Source: Rebecca billardiae RCC1528 (Eukaryota; Haptophyta). From it: DNA of 64,000 nucleotides. The position numbers and the translations under genes are program-made. Where the stretch lies: positions 310,001 through 374,000 of the forward strand of contig OZ251238.1 of the NCBI GenBank assembly GCA_965240325.2, in the 5' to 3' direction. Shown here in pieces: positions 28,917 through 41,373 of this stretch (positions are counted from its first letter, which is position 1; each line of letters opens with the position of its first letter). The notes under the pieces were generated by a model. It searched no databases and had not been told where the DNA came from. It saw only the letters and a program-made list of their open reading frames with translations.

Positions 28917-31679
28917 ATGGCAAGCGACTCCAACTCCGTGCGGGCGGGCCAGCTCGGGAAGGGCGGTGGACTGTCCCGGCTGGGTGCCGGCACGGAGGAC
29001 CGGCTTCTCGCGCTGAAGGAGAAGGCCGAGCGCGCGAATAAGTCGCGCGAGGAGGAGGAGGGCGAGGTCGAGGCGAGCTTCCGCGCGGCGTGCCTCGAGA
29101 TCATCCTGTACCTCCTCTTCGTCGTCATCTTTGCGATCGTGACCTGGGTGCGCGGCGGGCGGCGAGCGCGGCTTGGCCGGCCCCGCGCGGGCGTACGCGC
29201 GTGATAGTCCCGTGCGTGCGCGGCGGCGCGCGCGCCGACGGCTTGCTGCGCGCACACCACGCGCCTCCGCCCGCCGCGCCGCGCTCGCAGATGAGCGCCA
29301 TCCACGTCGCCTACCCGTACGCCAGCAAGATCAAGGACGTGGTGTACGGCGACCCGCCTGAGTCGTTCGAGGACATATTCAGCGAGGTGCGCGCCTGCTC
29401 CCCGCGCGTCCGCGCGCGCCGGCGCGCCGCGGCCGATCCGCGCGCGCCCGCCGGCCGGTGCCGCGCCACGCGGCGCCGTGCGCGCAGACCCAGTTCTGGG
29501 ACTACCTGGAGGGCCACCTCGTGAACCAGCTCTTCGTGAACACGGACTACCGCGGGACCGAGCTGCCCCGCCACCGGCTCGGCTACGTCCTCGAGGTCGA
29601 CAAGATGATCGGCGCGGTGCGCTTCGAGCAGAAGCGCGTGAAGCTCGACCGCCGGCGCTGCGCCGTGCCGCCCGTGTACGAGGAGCTGATCCCAGCTTGC
29701 TACCCGCGGATACGCACAGAGTTCGACGTGGATAGCCAGGCGTTCGGGCCGGAGGACCGGTTCGAGCCGGTCTCGACTGGCTTCTTCGTCGACGTCGGCT
29801 TCAAGCGCTTCGTCGAGGACATCCCGAACGACGCGACGCCGGACGAGGCGATCGAGCGGCTCGAGTCCCTGCGCAACGACTCGTGGGTCGATCTGCAGAC
29901 GCGCGAGGTGCACGTCAAGTTCACGGTGTACAACCCGGCGGTCGACCTGTTCTGCTACGTGGACCTCGAGTTCGCCTTCTTACACACCGGCGGCATCGCG
30001 GTGAGCTCCAAGTTCAGAACCATCTCCATGCTGCGGCAGTGGCTGCTGCTGACGCCCACGCGCATCTTCTTCCCGCCCTCGGTCGAGCACGAGCTGCTGT
30101 TTGTGCTCGAGCTCGTCTTCCTGCTGATCGTGCTCTTCATGCTGGTGGGCGAGGTGCGGCAGTTCGCGAGGTTAGGGTTCTACATGTACATCTCGTCCGT
30201 GTGGAACGTCATCGACGTGCTCAACCTCTCGCTCTTCATCATCTTCTTCTTCTACCGCTTCTTCTTCATCGGTGCGGCGCACGGAGGGGCGCGCCCGCGC
30301 GCGCGCTTTTTCGCGCGCCACTCGCCACTCGCGCGCTCAGCCGCCGCTGCCGCTCGCGCGCGCCGCACGCGCTGGGGCGCGCAGGGCTCACGTCGCTGCT
30401 CAACTTCCGCCCCGCGCCGGACACGTTCACCGAGTTCGGGTACATGGCCGAGCTCGTGTACCAGTCGAACAACTTCACCGCGTTCAACTGCGTGCTCACG
30501 TACATGAAGATGTTCAAGTACCTGCAGTTCTCCACGCGGCTCAGCCAGCTCACGCACACGCTCACCGAGGCGAGCGAGGACCTGGCGGGGTTCCTCTTCA
30601 TGTTCCTGCTCGTCTTCATGGCGTACGCCTTCTCGTTCCACATGGCCTTCGGCATGGACGTCGCGTCCTTCCGCGACTTCACCAACTCGTACTTCACGCT
30701 CTTCCTGATCATTCTCGGAGAGTTCGACTTTGAGGAGCTGCGGCTGTCCAACGACCTGCTCGGCCCGCTGCTCTTCATCTCGTACATCGTGATCGTGTTC
30801 CTGATCCTCTTCAACATGTTCCTCGCGATCATCGGCGACGCGTACGTGCGCGTGAAGGAGCGCACCTCCGCGTACGAGGACCCCTTCATGCGCAACCTGC
30901 GCGCGGGCCTCAACGCGCGCAAGCAGCGCCGGCTGCGCAGGCTCGAGGCAACCATCGACCGCGCGGACGACGACGGCGTCATCACGGCCAAGGAGATCCG
31001 CGACATCGAGATGGACCTGCGCGAGATCCTGGGCGACGCGGAGGTGCGCGCCGAAGCGCGCGGCGCCGGGCGCGCAGCGCGCGCGCGAGGTGGCGCGCGC
31101 GGCGCTGAGGCACGCGCACGACGCGCGGCTGATGCGCGCGGCCCCGCCCCGGCCCCGCCCCGCCGCTCCCGCGCTGCTGCGCGCGCGCAGGCGGAGGACA
31201 TCCTCGCAAAGGTGGCGGACGACGACACCACCTACTTCTCGCAGGAGGAGGCGAAGAAGCTGATGGAGCGCATCGTCGAGTCGCGCGAGAAGCTCGAGCG
31301 CGAGGCGAAGCGCACCGCCGAGTCGGACGGAAACCGCATGCTGCCCGAGGAGATTGAGGCCAAGGACCCGGCGTTTGCGCTGCGCATCTCCGCGGCCAAG
31401 GCGGCGCGCGAGAAGGTGGAGCAGATCGAGCAGACGCAGCGCCAGCTCTTCGACTCGGTGCAGTCGAGCCAACGGGTGCGCCGCCGCGGCACGTGCGCGC
31501 CGGCGCATCCCGCCTCGCCCCGTCGCCCCGCCCTCTCAGCGCCCGCGCCGCGCTCGCCGCGCCCGCGCTCCGCCCGGCGTGCGCAGGCGGTGATGCTCAA
31601 GATCAACTCACTCACCGACACGATGGACATCATCGCCAACAAGGTGGGCGCGCACTCGACGGTGACGGGCAGGAGGTAG
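28917..31679 (+). CDS. Polycystin-2-like (TRPP) cation channel with EF-hand
   Basis: The exons are 28917-29147, 29291-29386, 29488-30271, 30385-31043, 31191-31475 and 31587-31679. They sum to 2148 bases, or 715 residues. An N-terminal membrane segment (IILYLLFVVIFAIVTW) is followed by a long first extracellular domain with polycystin hallmarks (FWDYLEGHLVNQLF). Membrane segments S2-S6 come next, and the pore-region motif YFTLFLIILGEFDFEEL closely parallels the PKD2 pore helix and filter region. Downstream of S6, DRADDDGVITAKEI (about residue 560) fits an EF-hand loop with Asp at positions 1 and 5, Gly6 and Glu12. A coiled-coil-like charged tail (EKLEREAKRTAES) follows. This is the PKD2 order: TOP domain, channel, EF-hand, coiled coil. 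The likely role is ciliary or plasma-membrane Ca2+-permeable signalling. Confidence 0.85.
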
Positions 31680-31930
31680 TGCCGTACGCTGATCCTCCGT
31701 GGCAGGGGGACCGGCGCGCTGTGCGAGATGGCCACGGCGCCTGCCGGACGCGCGCACGTCACAGACATTGGACCGGACGCCGGACGGGGGGTCGGAGTCG
31801 GGGGGGCGCCCCGCGCGACCGCCGAGAGACAAAAGCGCCGTTGGGGGTTCGCGACGACGAAAATGATCTCGAATCCGAAAATTCGCGTCGTCGGTTTCAG
31901 CTTGCCCGCGCGCCGTACCCGCCGTCAACG

Positions 31931-32830
31931 ATGTCGTCGCTGCACACACAAGTCACCGCGAGCGTTTCGGAGGAGTACCGCGCCGAGCTGCTGCGCGTGC
32001 AGCAGACGCGCACGCTGAGCGAGGAGGCGGGCGAGTTCAGGTCCTACCTCGTGCAGCAGGGCGTCGTCGAGGAGACCGTCAAGGTCCTCCTCGGCCTGCT
32101 CGAGGCAGACGACGAGGACAGGCCCGAGGACGGCCGCGCGTTCCTCAAGGCGTACTTCGATGCGAAGCAGCTCGACCCTTTCGTGCAGACGTCGCCCAAG
32201 GTGGATATCGAGGCGATGGTCGACGAGAACGAGAAGCTGCGCGCCGACCACGACCGGCTCGCCTCGCAGGTGAACGAGCTGACCGCCCTGTGGGCAGACA
32301 AGCAGCTCAGCCTGTGGGCGCCGCACCTCGACCGGCTGATCGCCGCCTTCACGGTGGACGGGCAGGAGGGGCTCGTGGACATGGTGGCGCTGCACGCGGC
32401 CGCACGCGCAGCCATGCACGCCGCCGCGCCCGCCGACGACGCGGACGCCGACGCGGGCGCGCGCCCCGAGGACGAGCCGCAGACGTGCACAGACGGCCTC
32501 GTTCGCGACTGGGCGCTCGATGAGTTTGGGGACGCGGAGCCGGGCTCGGCGGAGAGCCTCGAGGCGTTCGTGCGGCTGCTGCTGCCGGCGGACGCCCCGG
32601 CGTCCGCCGAGGGCGAGAGCGAAGCCGCCCCGCCCGCCACGGCCGAGCCGCGCGCTGCGGTCGAGAAGGTTGAGCGGCTGCTGCGCGACGCGGCTGAGGC
32701 GGAGGAGCAGGCGGCGGAGGAGGAGGCGGCCGAGGCGGAGGCGGCCGCACTCGCGGCGGAGGAGAGGCGCGCGATGGCGGCCGATGCCGAGGCGGACGGC
32801 TCCGCCGCGGTGGACGGCTCGGCGACGTGA
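31931..32830 (+). CDS. MYCBP/AMY-1-like protein with Ala/Glu-rich tail
   Basis: This is a 299-residue single-exon protein starting at ATG 31931 (MSSLHTQVTASVSEEY). Residues about 35-115 (FRSYLVQQGVVEETVKVLL, FLKAYF, and a coil DIEAMVDENEKLRADHDRL) follow the whole length of c-Myc-binding protein: FRxYLxxxGVLDxLTKVLVxL, then FLK, then a heptad coil ending in ENxKLxA. MYCBP homologues bind AKAPs and occur in flagellar axonemes (FAP174 in Chlamydomonas). The extra 180 residues are acidic and Ala/Glu-rich, likely coiled coil. The gene lies 251 bases after the polycystin-like gene on the same strand, and the cyclase gene follows. A cAMP or ciliary link is plausible but is inference. Confidence 0.68.
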   Translation: MSSLHTQVTASVSEEYRAELLRVQQTRTLSEEAGEFRSYLVQQGVVEETVKVLLGLLEADDEDRPEDGRAFLKAYFDAKQLDPFVQTSPKVDIEAMVDENEKLRADHDRLASQVNELTALWADKQLSLWAPHLDRLIAAFTVDGQEGLVDMVALHAAARAAMHAAAPADDADADAGARPEDEPQTCTDGLVRDWALDEFGDAEPGSAESLEAFVRLLLPADAPASAEGESEAAPPATAEPRAAVEKVERLLRDAAEAEEQAAEEEAAEAEAAALAAEERRAMAADAEADGSAAVDGSAT

Positions 32831-33235
32831 TCGGACTGCGCGCGCAGAGGGCGACGCAGCCAACTACTCGTGAGTCACGTGCGCGGACCGTGTCGCGCGT
32901 CACTCTGTCATCTCTGCTGCTCGACTGCTGGCGTTATTGACGTTCAGCAGACTTCAGCAGGTCGTCCAGGAGCATTGTTAACGCTATCAATGATCAGATC
33001 GAGCGCCTGAATCCCAGCACCAGATCCGGGGGCCCTGAGGGCATGCACGGCCGGGTTCGGGGCCGGCCAGGTTGCAGTCCTCCCGACCCGGCCCCGGGGC
33101 CGCCGGGGCGGGCCCGGGCCCCGCCGCGGGCCCGGTCGGAGTTGATGGCGGCTCGCGGCGAGTTGCCAGAGGCTGGTCGACCCCTGCCCCACAGCAGCGA
33201 GCCACCTGCTTCGTTTCGAGTCTCCTAAGTCTCTC

Positions 33236-33287
<52 letters not shown>

Positions 33288-33313
33288 TATATATGTAATA
33301 CGTATGTACTTCA
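32831..33313. other. Intergenic between convergent genes; TA microsatellite at about 33238-33281
   Basis: About 44 bases of alternating TA lie just downstream of the cyclase stop. A very G/C-rich patch at 33060-33140 contains CGGGGCCGCCGGGGCGGGCC-like strings able to form strong hairpins. No gene was seen. Confidence 0.6.
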
Positions 33314-36300
33314 TCACCGCCGGCCGGAGCGCTTGAGGCCGAGCGCGGGCCCCGGCGTCGAGCCGCGAGAGGAGCCTTCGGCATCGTGCTCGGAGGCGTC
33401 GTCGTCGCGCTCCTCGCCAATGGCGCCCATGCCGAGCTTCACCGAGGGCGAGCGCGGCGTGGAGAAGGGCGTCCCCTGCGCGCCGTCGCCGTCGTCGAGC
33501 GCCTCGACGTTCATCCCATCGCCCTGCTCGTCGCTCGTGCGCGAGCTGCGCGCGCTGGGCCCGCCGAGCACCTCCTGCACCGAGACCTTCCAGTCGCCGC
33601 TGATCGCGCCGACCACGCGCGTGGTGTCGGGCGAGTCGGCCGTGTCACGCGGGTTGAAGAGCTGCCGCGTCGGCCGGCGCTCGTTGCGCCTGTGCACGCC
33701 GGTCGTGTCCGGATCGGCGTGGCTGCGGCGGAGGCCGGACACCTTGCGGGCGCGCGTGAGGCCGCCGCCCGCCGACGCGCCCAGCGCCGCCGACGCGGCG
33801 CCGCCGCCGCCCACGCTGCCGGGCGGCAGGGGGAGCGTGTCGCCGCCGCCCTCCATCCCGGCGCGCGAGCTCTTTCGCCTGGGCGCGCCGCCAGCCGCGC
33901 CGCCGCCCTGCGAGATCTCGGCGAGGCGAGATTGCTTGCGGCCGCGCGTCAGCCCACCACCCCCCTCGACGGCGGCCGCGGCGTCGGCGGCGAGGTCGCC
34001 GCTGTTGTTGCCGCCGCCGCCGCCAAAGGCGAGGCGCGAGTTGAGCCGCCTGCGCGCGAGCTGGCCGCTGCCCGGATGCGGAGGCGAGCTGCCGCCGCCC
34101 TCGTTGATGTCGGCGAGGCGCGAGGCCTTGCGCCCGCGCGCAATCCCGCCGCCGCCGCCGCCGCCGCCGCCCAGCCTGTCCTCCGCCTCCGGGCTCTCGT
34201 CGACCGGCTGCATCGCGCGCGACATGCGCGTGCGCGCGCTGGGCTCGCGGCGCGAGCGCCCGAACACCCAGTTGCTGAAGTCGCCCGACTTCGCCGCCCA
34301 GTCGCCGCTCATCTTCTTGTCGTGCTTGGCGGCGCCGTGGTGCAGCTGCAGCGGCTCGTGCGGAGGCTCCTCCTCGACCGGCTCGTCCGCGTCCTCGCGC
34401 CCGGGCCCCGACTTGGCCCAGTCGAGGGCGGCGGTGGAGACGGAGTACTCGAAGCGGTCGGTGTCCTGCTCGGCCGCGACGACCTCGTCCGTCTGCATCC
34501 GCCCGCGGCGCAGCCCGCCCGGGTTCGCCAGGCTGGACGTGCCCATGCGCGGGCGGCGCAGCACGCCGCGCTCGCCCGCCACCGGCGAGGCGGGTCCGGG
34601 CGAGGCGAGCGGCGTGCCGTTGCCGTCGTACGACTTCTTGCGCGGGCGCCTGATGTGCTGGTTGAGGTGCGGCGCGCCGGCGATCGCCGCGCCGATGTGG
34701 TTGGCGCCCATGTCGACGCCGAAGCTCGCGAGCGTGTGCCCCGCCGCCTCCACCTTGGGGTCGTTCGGCGAGTCGCACGTGCGCTTTGCGATCTCCCACT
34801 CGATGCGCGCGACGTCGTATGGCAGCTTGAACTTGTGCGCGAGCCGCACGGCCTCGCCCCACATCTTGAGCGCCTCGTAGCGGCGGTCGAGGAGCCAGGC
34901 GATCCCGCCCCTGTACAGCAGGAAGCGCGGCGTCGCCGCGCGGAAGCGCGACGCGAACAGCTCGAGCTGCCCCACCGCCTCGGCGGCCAGCTGCTGGTTG
35001 GTCGCGTTGGGCTCGCGCCCGAACGCCTCGACAAACACGTGCGCGATGTGCGAGTACGCAAAGAAGAGGAGGAACTGGGAGGGCATGCGGATGCGGCGCA
35101 TCTCGAGGAGCGAGATCTCGGCGGAGGCGAGCGCGGCGAGCAGGTCGTTCGCGCACAGCAGCTTCGCCATCGCGACGCAGCCGTGCATCGAGACGATCAG
35201 CGGGACAGAGCCAGTCGACTCGAGCCGCCCCTCCAGCCGCTCGAGCTCGGCGGTGGCGGTCTGCACGGCCGAGTGGCGGCCGAGCATGAGGAGCGCGGCG
35301 ACGCGCGTGACGGCGAGCAGCGCGTACATCTGCACGTCCTTCCGCCCCTCCGCCGAGCGCGCCGCCTGCGTGAGCAGCGTCTGCGCCTCCTCCAGCTCGC
35401 CCTGGCACATGAGCACGAGCGCCTTCTGGTTGGCCGACTCCTCAAAGCGGCGCCACATGCCCAGCTCGAGCGCCTTGTCCATCGTGAGCTGGAAGGCCTC
35501 GCACGCCGCGGCCCACTCGCACAGCTCGACGGAGCAGAGCATCCCCTTCATCATCATGCAGTACAGCGTCGTCGGCTCGCGCCGGTTGCGCTCCTCCTCC
35601 GCCGCCTCGGGCAGCAGCTCGCAGATGGCCAGCGCTTCCTTCTGCAGGCGCAGCGCCGTCACGATCGAGCCGGTGCGGCCGTGCGCGAGCGCGGCGGAGG
35701 AGAGCGAGCGCGCGAGCTGCGCGCCGCCCACGCGCGCCGCCACGTCGAGCCCGCGCAGCGTGGCGATGTCGTGCGCGAGCACGTCGCCCATGAAGTAGAA
35801 CGCGCGAGACGCCATCTGGTACCCGAACGCGGTCAGCTCGCACGACAGCTGGCTGGGCGGCGCCGAGCGGAGCGCGCGCGGCGTCTTGGAGCGGATGCCC
35901 AGCGGCATGTTGGCCCACGCGAGCTCGATCGCGAGGATCGCGCGCTTCCGCGCCGCCGAGCCGAGCGGCAGCGGCATGTTGACCACCTCGAGCAGCTCCT
36001 CGAGCGCCTCCATCGCCTCGGCGACCTGGCCGATGCGTAGCGCCGCGTCGGCGAGCGCGGCCGCGTACCCGGCGTGCTTCTCGACGGTGACGCCGAGCTC
36101 GACGCGCTCGTCGGGCGTGCACTTGTGCACGATCGTGAGCACCTCGTTGAGGAACGAGACCGCCTCGTGGTTCGCGTACTGCTTCAGCGCCACCTCCGCG
36201 CACAGCTCGAAGTAGCGCACCGCCTCGCCGTCGAGCTCCGCGCGCTGCCAGTGGTGCGCCAGCACCGGGTAGAAGGACGGCAGCTGCTCCTGGTACTGCT

Positions 36301-39300
36301 CCTCGATCCACTGCGCCACCGCCGTGTGCAGGCCGCGGCGCTGCTGGAACGGCAGCCGCTCGTACACCACGTCCTGCGGCACGCGCGCGCGCGCGCGCGC
36401 ACGCCGGCGGCGCGAGGGGCGCGTGAGACGCGCGCTCGTGGCGCCGCCGCCTGCGCCGCGGCCCGCGCCGCCGCTTGCGGGCGCGCTCTGCGCTGCGCTG
36501 CGCACCCGCACGAGCGCCGACTTGAACGAGTGCGTGTAGAACTTGGAGTTCTCGCACGGCACGAGCAGGCCCATCCCGACGAGCTCGCCCAGGATGCTCG
36601 GCACCTCCGACTTGGAGATGCCCACCTCGGGCAGCATGTGCTTCAGCATCTGCGCGCGCGGACGCGCGCCGCGCGCGCGAGCGCGCGGCGCGGGGCGTGT
36701 GAGGCCGCGGCGCACCGCACCGCCGCCGCGCGCCGCGCGCGCGGCAGCGCACACACCTCGTCGACAAAGTCGTTGCCCGCGACCGACGCGCACTTGAGCG
36801 CCATCAGGTACTTGCGGCCCAGCCGGTCGATGCGCGAGACGATGGCTTGCTCCACCTGCCGTGCGCGCGCGCGCGCGCGTGCGCACGGAGGGCGGCGCGG
36901 GGCAGCGCGTCAGCATGCTGCGCGCGCCGCCGCCAGCGCCGCGGCGCGCGCGCGCGCGCGCGCGCGGCGCGCACCGAGTCCGGGATCTTCTCGCCCCCCT
37001 TCCCGTCCGTGTTGATGTGCACCACGCCCTCCTGCACCGTGAGCAGCCCCTGGTCCTTGAGCAGCTTGACGAGCTCGAGGCAGAAGAAGGGCGAGCCCGC
37101 GCTCTTGGTGCCCAGCAGCTTCGCCGCCTTCTGCGAGAGCGAGCGCGCGCCGAGCTGGTTGCGCGCGATGCGCACGAGCTCGGCGGGCGACATCGGGCCG
37201 AGCGACACGTGCAGCGACGTCTCCTGGTTCAGAATCGTCACGAGGTCGGGCGGCAGCCCCACGCCGGACATGGCCTGCGAGGTGACGAGCAGCGCGCACG
37301 CGCCCTGCGCAGAGAGCGAGATCGAGTTTGAGCCGCGCTTGGGCGCGCCGCTCTGGCCGGCGGCGGTGGCGCCGGGCGCGGCGTCGGCGCTCGGCAGCTC
37401 GGTCACCTCGTCGCCGCTGTCCGCCTCGCCCGTCGCCGCCGCCGCCGTGCCCGCCGAGTCGGAGAGCGCGGCGATCGCGAGCAGCAGCGTCCACGAGGCG
37501 CTGTCGAAGAAGTGCACGTCCTCCATCACGATCACGGTGGGCGCGCGGCGGGAGACGGTGGAGAGCACGTGCACGAGCATCGAGTTGATCGCCTCCGCCT
37601 TCACGTCGTCCGCCATCGCCAGCGTCGCGGGCGTGTGCCACATGCTCAGCCCCAGCACCGGGTTGAGCAGCGACGCGTGCTCGACGTACTCCACTGGCAG
37701 CAGCTCGGCGACGCGGCCGCGCATCGCCACGGCCGCGCGCTCGTTCTCGCCGCCCTGGTCGTCCGTGCGCGGCCCGGTGTTCGGGATGTCGAAGATGCGC
37801 CGGAAGATCGCCTTCCACGGGTACAGCAGCGTCGACGACTCGGTCGACGAGCCGCGCGACGCGAGGATCACCGCCTCGGCGCGGAAGGAGAGCAGCCGCT
37901 TCTGTGCCTCCTCGACAAGCCGAGACTTGCCCAGGCCCGCGTCGCCCACGACGACGACGGTGCGCTGCCGCGCGAGCTCGGCCTTGTTGCGCGCGGGCTC
38001 CTCCTCGGCGTCGTCCGGCTCGAGCGGCGGCGCGAGGCCCTCCGCGCCCGTGATCGCGAGCAGCGCCTCCACGATCGCATGCACCTCCTGCACGCGGCCG
38101 ACAAACTCGGACGCGCGCGCGACCGCGGACGAGCGCCGCTCCGAGTCGTTCGGGTTTGGCGTCTGCTTCTCGTCGTTCTCCTCCTGCTCGAGCTCCATCT
38201 CGTACGGCTCGAGCTGCGCGAACGGGCGGAAGACGGGCACGGGCTCGTCCTTGCCCTTCACCTTGATCGGCTTGAGCACGTCCCAGTCGATCATCTTTGC
38301 GCACTTGGAGTAGGTCTCCTCGTCGCAGTAGACCTCGTTGGTGGCGTTCGACATGTACCGCGCGGCCATGTTCACCTTGTCGCCGTACTCGGTGTACTCG
38401 CAGCGGTGCTCCGCGCCGACGCAGCCGATGAAGACATGCCCAGTCGTCACGCCGATGCACGCCTTCAGCCGCAGCTGCCGCATCGCGTCGCGGATCGCCA
38501 TGCCGCACAGCACCGCGCGCGTCGGGTCGTCGGTGTGCAGGAAGGGCGGCAGCCCAAACGTGATCTTGGTCACCGTCCCCTTGTCGTCGATCGAGATGCG
38601 CGTGATCGTGCCCTCGTACTTGCCCGCAGCGTTCATGATCGCGAGCACCGCCTGCGCGCGGCGCGGCGCGGCGCGGCGCGGCGCGGCGAGCGTCAGCCGC
38701 CGAGCCGAGCGCGGCGGCGGCGGGCGAGCGGGCGCGGCGGGCGCGGCGGGCGTGCGGCCGAGCGAACGCGAGCGAGCGCGCGCGCGTGCGCGCGCACCTG
38801 CTGCAGCTTGCCCACCGAGTCGGTCGAGTTGAGCCGCAGGCGCGTGATGCGCACGAACATCATCGTCGCCTCGCGGAACTCGGTCGAGTACTGCAGCGAC
38901 GACGCGTGCAGGTGGTGGCGCACCGGCCCGGCCGTGTACACGCGCAACGAGTCGAGCAAAGCCTCGCCGCGGCGCGAGAGCAGCTTGCTCTGCATCTGGT
39001 GCACCCACTCGCCGCGCGGCGTGCCCGAGGCGAGCAGCGGCGGCGGCGTGAAGTTGCCCAGCCGGGTCAGCCTGCGGAACCCCTTCCCGTCCCTCGCCAC
39101 CACCTCCGGGTCGGTCACCTCCGTCCCCTCCGGCTTGCGCTTGCCCTCCTCGAGCAGCTCCCAGACCGTCGGGCCGATCACGACCTCGCCGTGGCCGGCG
39201 ATGCCCTCGGCGCAGGACATCTCGTCGAGCGGCGGGCCGGCGACGACGAACTCGCGGCGCTGCCGGTTGCCCACGTCGATGCCGATCCCGCGCCCCGCGC

Positions 39301-41075
39301 CCAGCCCCAGGTGCAGCCGCAGCGTCGTGTCGAAGCCGCCCTGGTAGTGGTCGAGGAGCCGCAGCTGCTCGAGCGCGCACGCGGACGCCATCGCGACGAG
39401 GTCCTCGATCGACTCGCCCGAGGTGGAGGACCAGATCGAGAGCACCGCGTCGCCGGCGAACTTGATCACGTCGCCGTCGTGCTCGTGCACCGTCGTGATC
39501 AGCTGCTCGAAGAAGTGGTTGAGGATGTCGTTGAGCATCTCCGCGCCCGCCTCGCCGCCCTTCTCGCGCTGCAGCCTGCGCGGCGCGAGCGAGAGCGGCG
39601 GAGCAGCGGGGCGAGCGAGCGCGCAGGCACGGCCGCGCGAGGCGGGGTCAGCGCATGGCGTCGCGCGCGCGCGCGCGCCGGGCCCGCGCGGCGCGCGCGC
39701 ACCGCTCGGTGAGCTGCGTGAAGCCGGACACGTCCGAGAAGAGCACGGCGCACTCGATCTCCGACACGTACGCGCCGTGGTGCGTGGGCGCGGGCGCGGT
39801 CGCGTCGGAGAAGAGGCCGTTCTGCAGGCGGCAGACGACCTCGATCGGCACGAAGGCGAAGCAGTTGAACAGCGCGTGGTCCAGCTCCTTCTCTCTCGAC
39901 TCCTCCTCGTCAGCCACGCTCGGGTCCAACTCGACGACGGCGCGCTCGAGCGCTCCCGCCTCGACCACCGCGGACGCGGCCGCGTCTCGCGCCGCCCTGC
40001 GGTGGTCCGAGATGGCGCCGCGCAGCTTGCTCGCCATCTTCCCCTGCAGGAAGCGCCCTTTGCCCGCCTTCGCGTCCTTCGCACCCGCGCCGGCGCCGCG
40101 CGCGTCCGCCCGCGTCGAGCCCGCCGAGCGGAAGAACTCCTTTTTGCTCGAGGACATGTTGCGCGGCGGCGAGGCGGCCGACGCGCCGCTCTCCGCGCAG
40201 CCCACGCTCGTGCCGCGCTCGGAGCCGCCCGCACCGAAGCTGGCGATCGAGCTGGGCCGGAAGAAGGGCGGCCGCGGCACGCCGTGCTGCGAGCTCGAGC
40301 CGCCGGCCGCCGCGCCCGAGTCGGACGCCGTCGAGAGCGTCGAGCTCTGGTGCTGCATCGACTGGCCCGGCAGCGACGGCTTCGAGCCGCCCATGTCGCC
40401 TTGGCTGCAGGCGACTTTGCGCGCGTGGCCGGAGAGCTCTTCGCCGGCGCGGCTCGTGGCGCGCGAGGCGCTCGAGAAGAAGCGGCTCGGCGTGCCAAAT
40501 AGGCCGCCCTGGTCGCCGCTGCCGCTGCTCGCGTGGCTGAGCGCGTTGCGCGTGTCCGTCGTGGACGTCGCGGAAGTTGCCGGGCCCGTCTGCTTCAGGT
40601 TGTCCCAGGGCGCGCGCGCCTTGGTCCCGCCCGAGACACCCAGCGCGGCAGCGAGCGGGCCCGGCGCGTTGCCCTTGCGAGCGCTCCGCGAGACCGAGGA
40701 CGGCGCCGAGGAGTGCGGCGACGGGTTTTCCTCGACCGAGCGCGCGGTCGCTGACGTTTGCGCGCCCTCGCCCTCACCCCGGTAGTCGCCGCCACCAGAC
40801 TCGCTGCTGCCGGTGTCCGAGACGCGCGGTTTGGGCGCGGGCGGGCCGCCGAACACACGCATCGTCAGCGCCTGTGCGGGCCAGTTGTCCTTTGAGCCCA
40901 GCTTCATGCGCCGGACGCCGGAGCTGCTGTGGTTGCCCTCCTGCGACGTGCGGTTCTGCCTCCATCGCGCGCTCAGAGATTGCGAGGCAGGGCCCTCCGA
41001 CTGTGACGACAGCCGCACGCTATCCGCCATGCCCAACGCCCGACCCTCTGGCGCGCGCTCGCTCGGCGGCGCCAA
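33314..41075 (-). CDS. Soluble-type (ADCY10-like) adenylyl cyclase with AAA ATPase and helical-repeat region
   Basis: The exons, in transcript order, are 41075-39703, 39575-38798, 38651-36975, 36855-36757, 36649-36512 and 36373-33314. They sum to 7125 bases, or 2374 residues. After a Ser-rich N-terminus of about 430 residues comes cyclase domain C1, with both metal-binding aspartates (AVLFSDVSGFTQLTE; DVIKFAGDAVLSIW). C2 follows at about residue 718 (KYEGTITRISIDDKGTVTK; EYTEYGDKVNMAARY). The ATPase module has a P-loop GDAGLGKS at about residue 950 and a Walker B-like strand (TVIVMEDVHFF). A long TPR-like helical region extends to about residue 1900, ending in Gly/Arg-rich low complexity. The order C1-C2-ATPase-TPR is that of mammalian ADCY10, which is bicarbonate- and Ca2+-stimulated. 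Whether this enzyme senses bicarbonate cannot be read from the sequence. Confidence 0.87.
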
Positions 41076-41312
41076 GGTGCGCGGGACGTGGACAAGGCCA
41101 CCTCCACGCCGGGGAGTTATCAGGCCTATCAGCCAAGGGGGCCTTCGCGAAAGCTAACGAGCAACTACTTATGCCCGCACCATCGTTGTCGGTCAAGAAT
41201 GGAGACGCGAGATTGCTCGCCGGCATACGCGAGATATCACAAGATTGATAGGTGGGTAATGATTAAACCGCCGCCAGCGGCTTCGGTCACAGGCGCTTTT
41301 TCCCGATGCAGG

Positions 41313-41330
41313 CTTTTTCGCGTGAAAAAG
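41313..41330. promoter_or_regulatory. Possible E2F-like palindromic site in a divergent promoter
   Basis: CTTTTTCGCGTGAAAAAG is a near-palindrome with TTTTTCGCG, close to the E2F/DP consensus TTTSSCGC. A second TTTTTCCCG lies at 41297. They lie in the 298-base gap between the divergent cyclase (minus) and plastid-protein (plus) start codons. Confidence 0.3.
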
Positions 41331-41373
41331 TGTGGGAAAATAAAGACCGCCGCCGCCGAAGACGACAATCATC

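Noticed and set aside
33386-36040. An 884-codon plus-strand ORF opposite the cyclase gene
   Set aside because: Antisense shadow of the TPR-like region; composition is Arg/Leu/Glu-biased with no domain.
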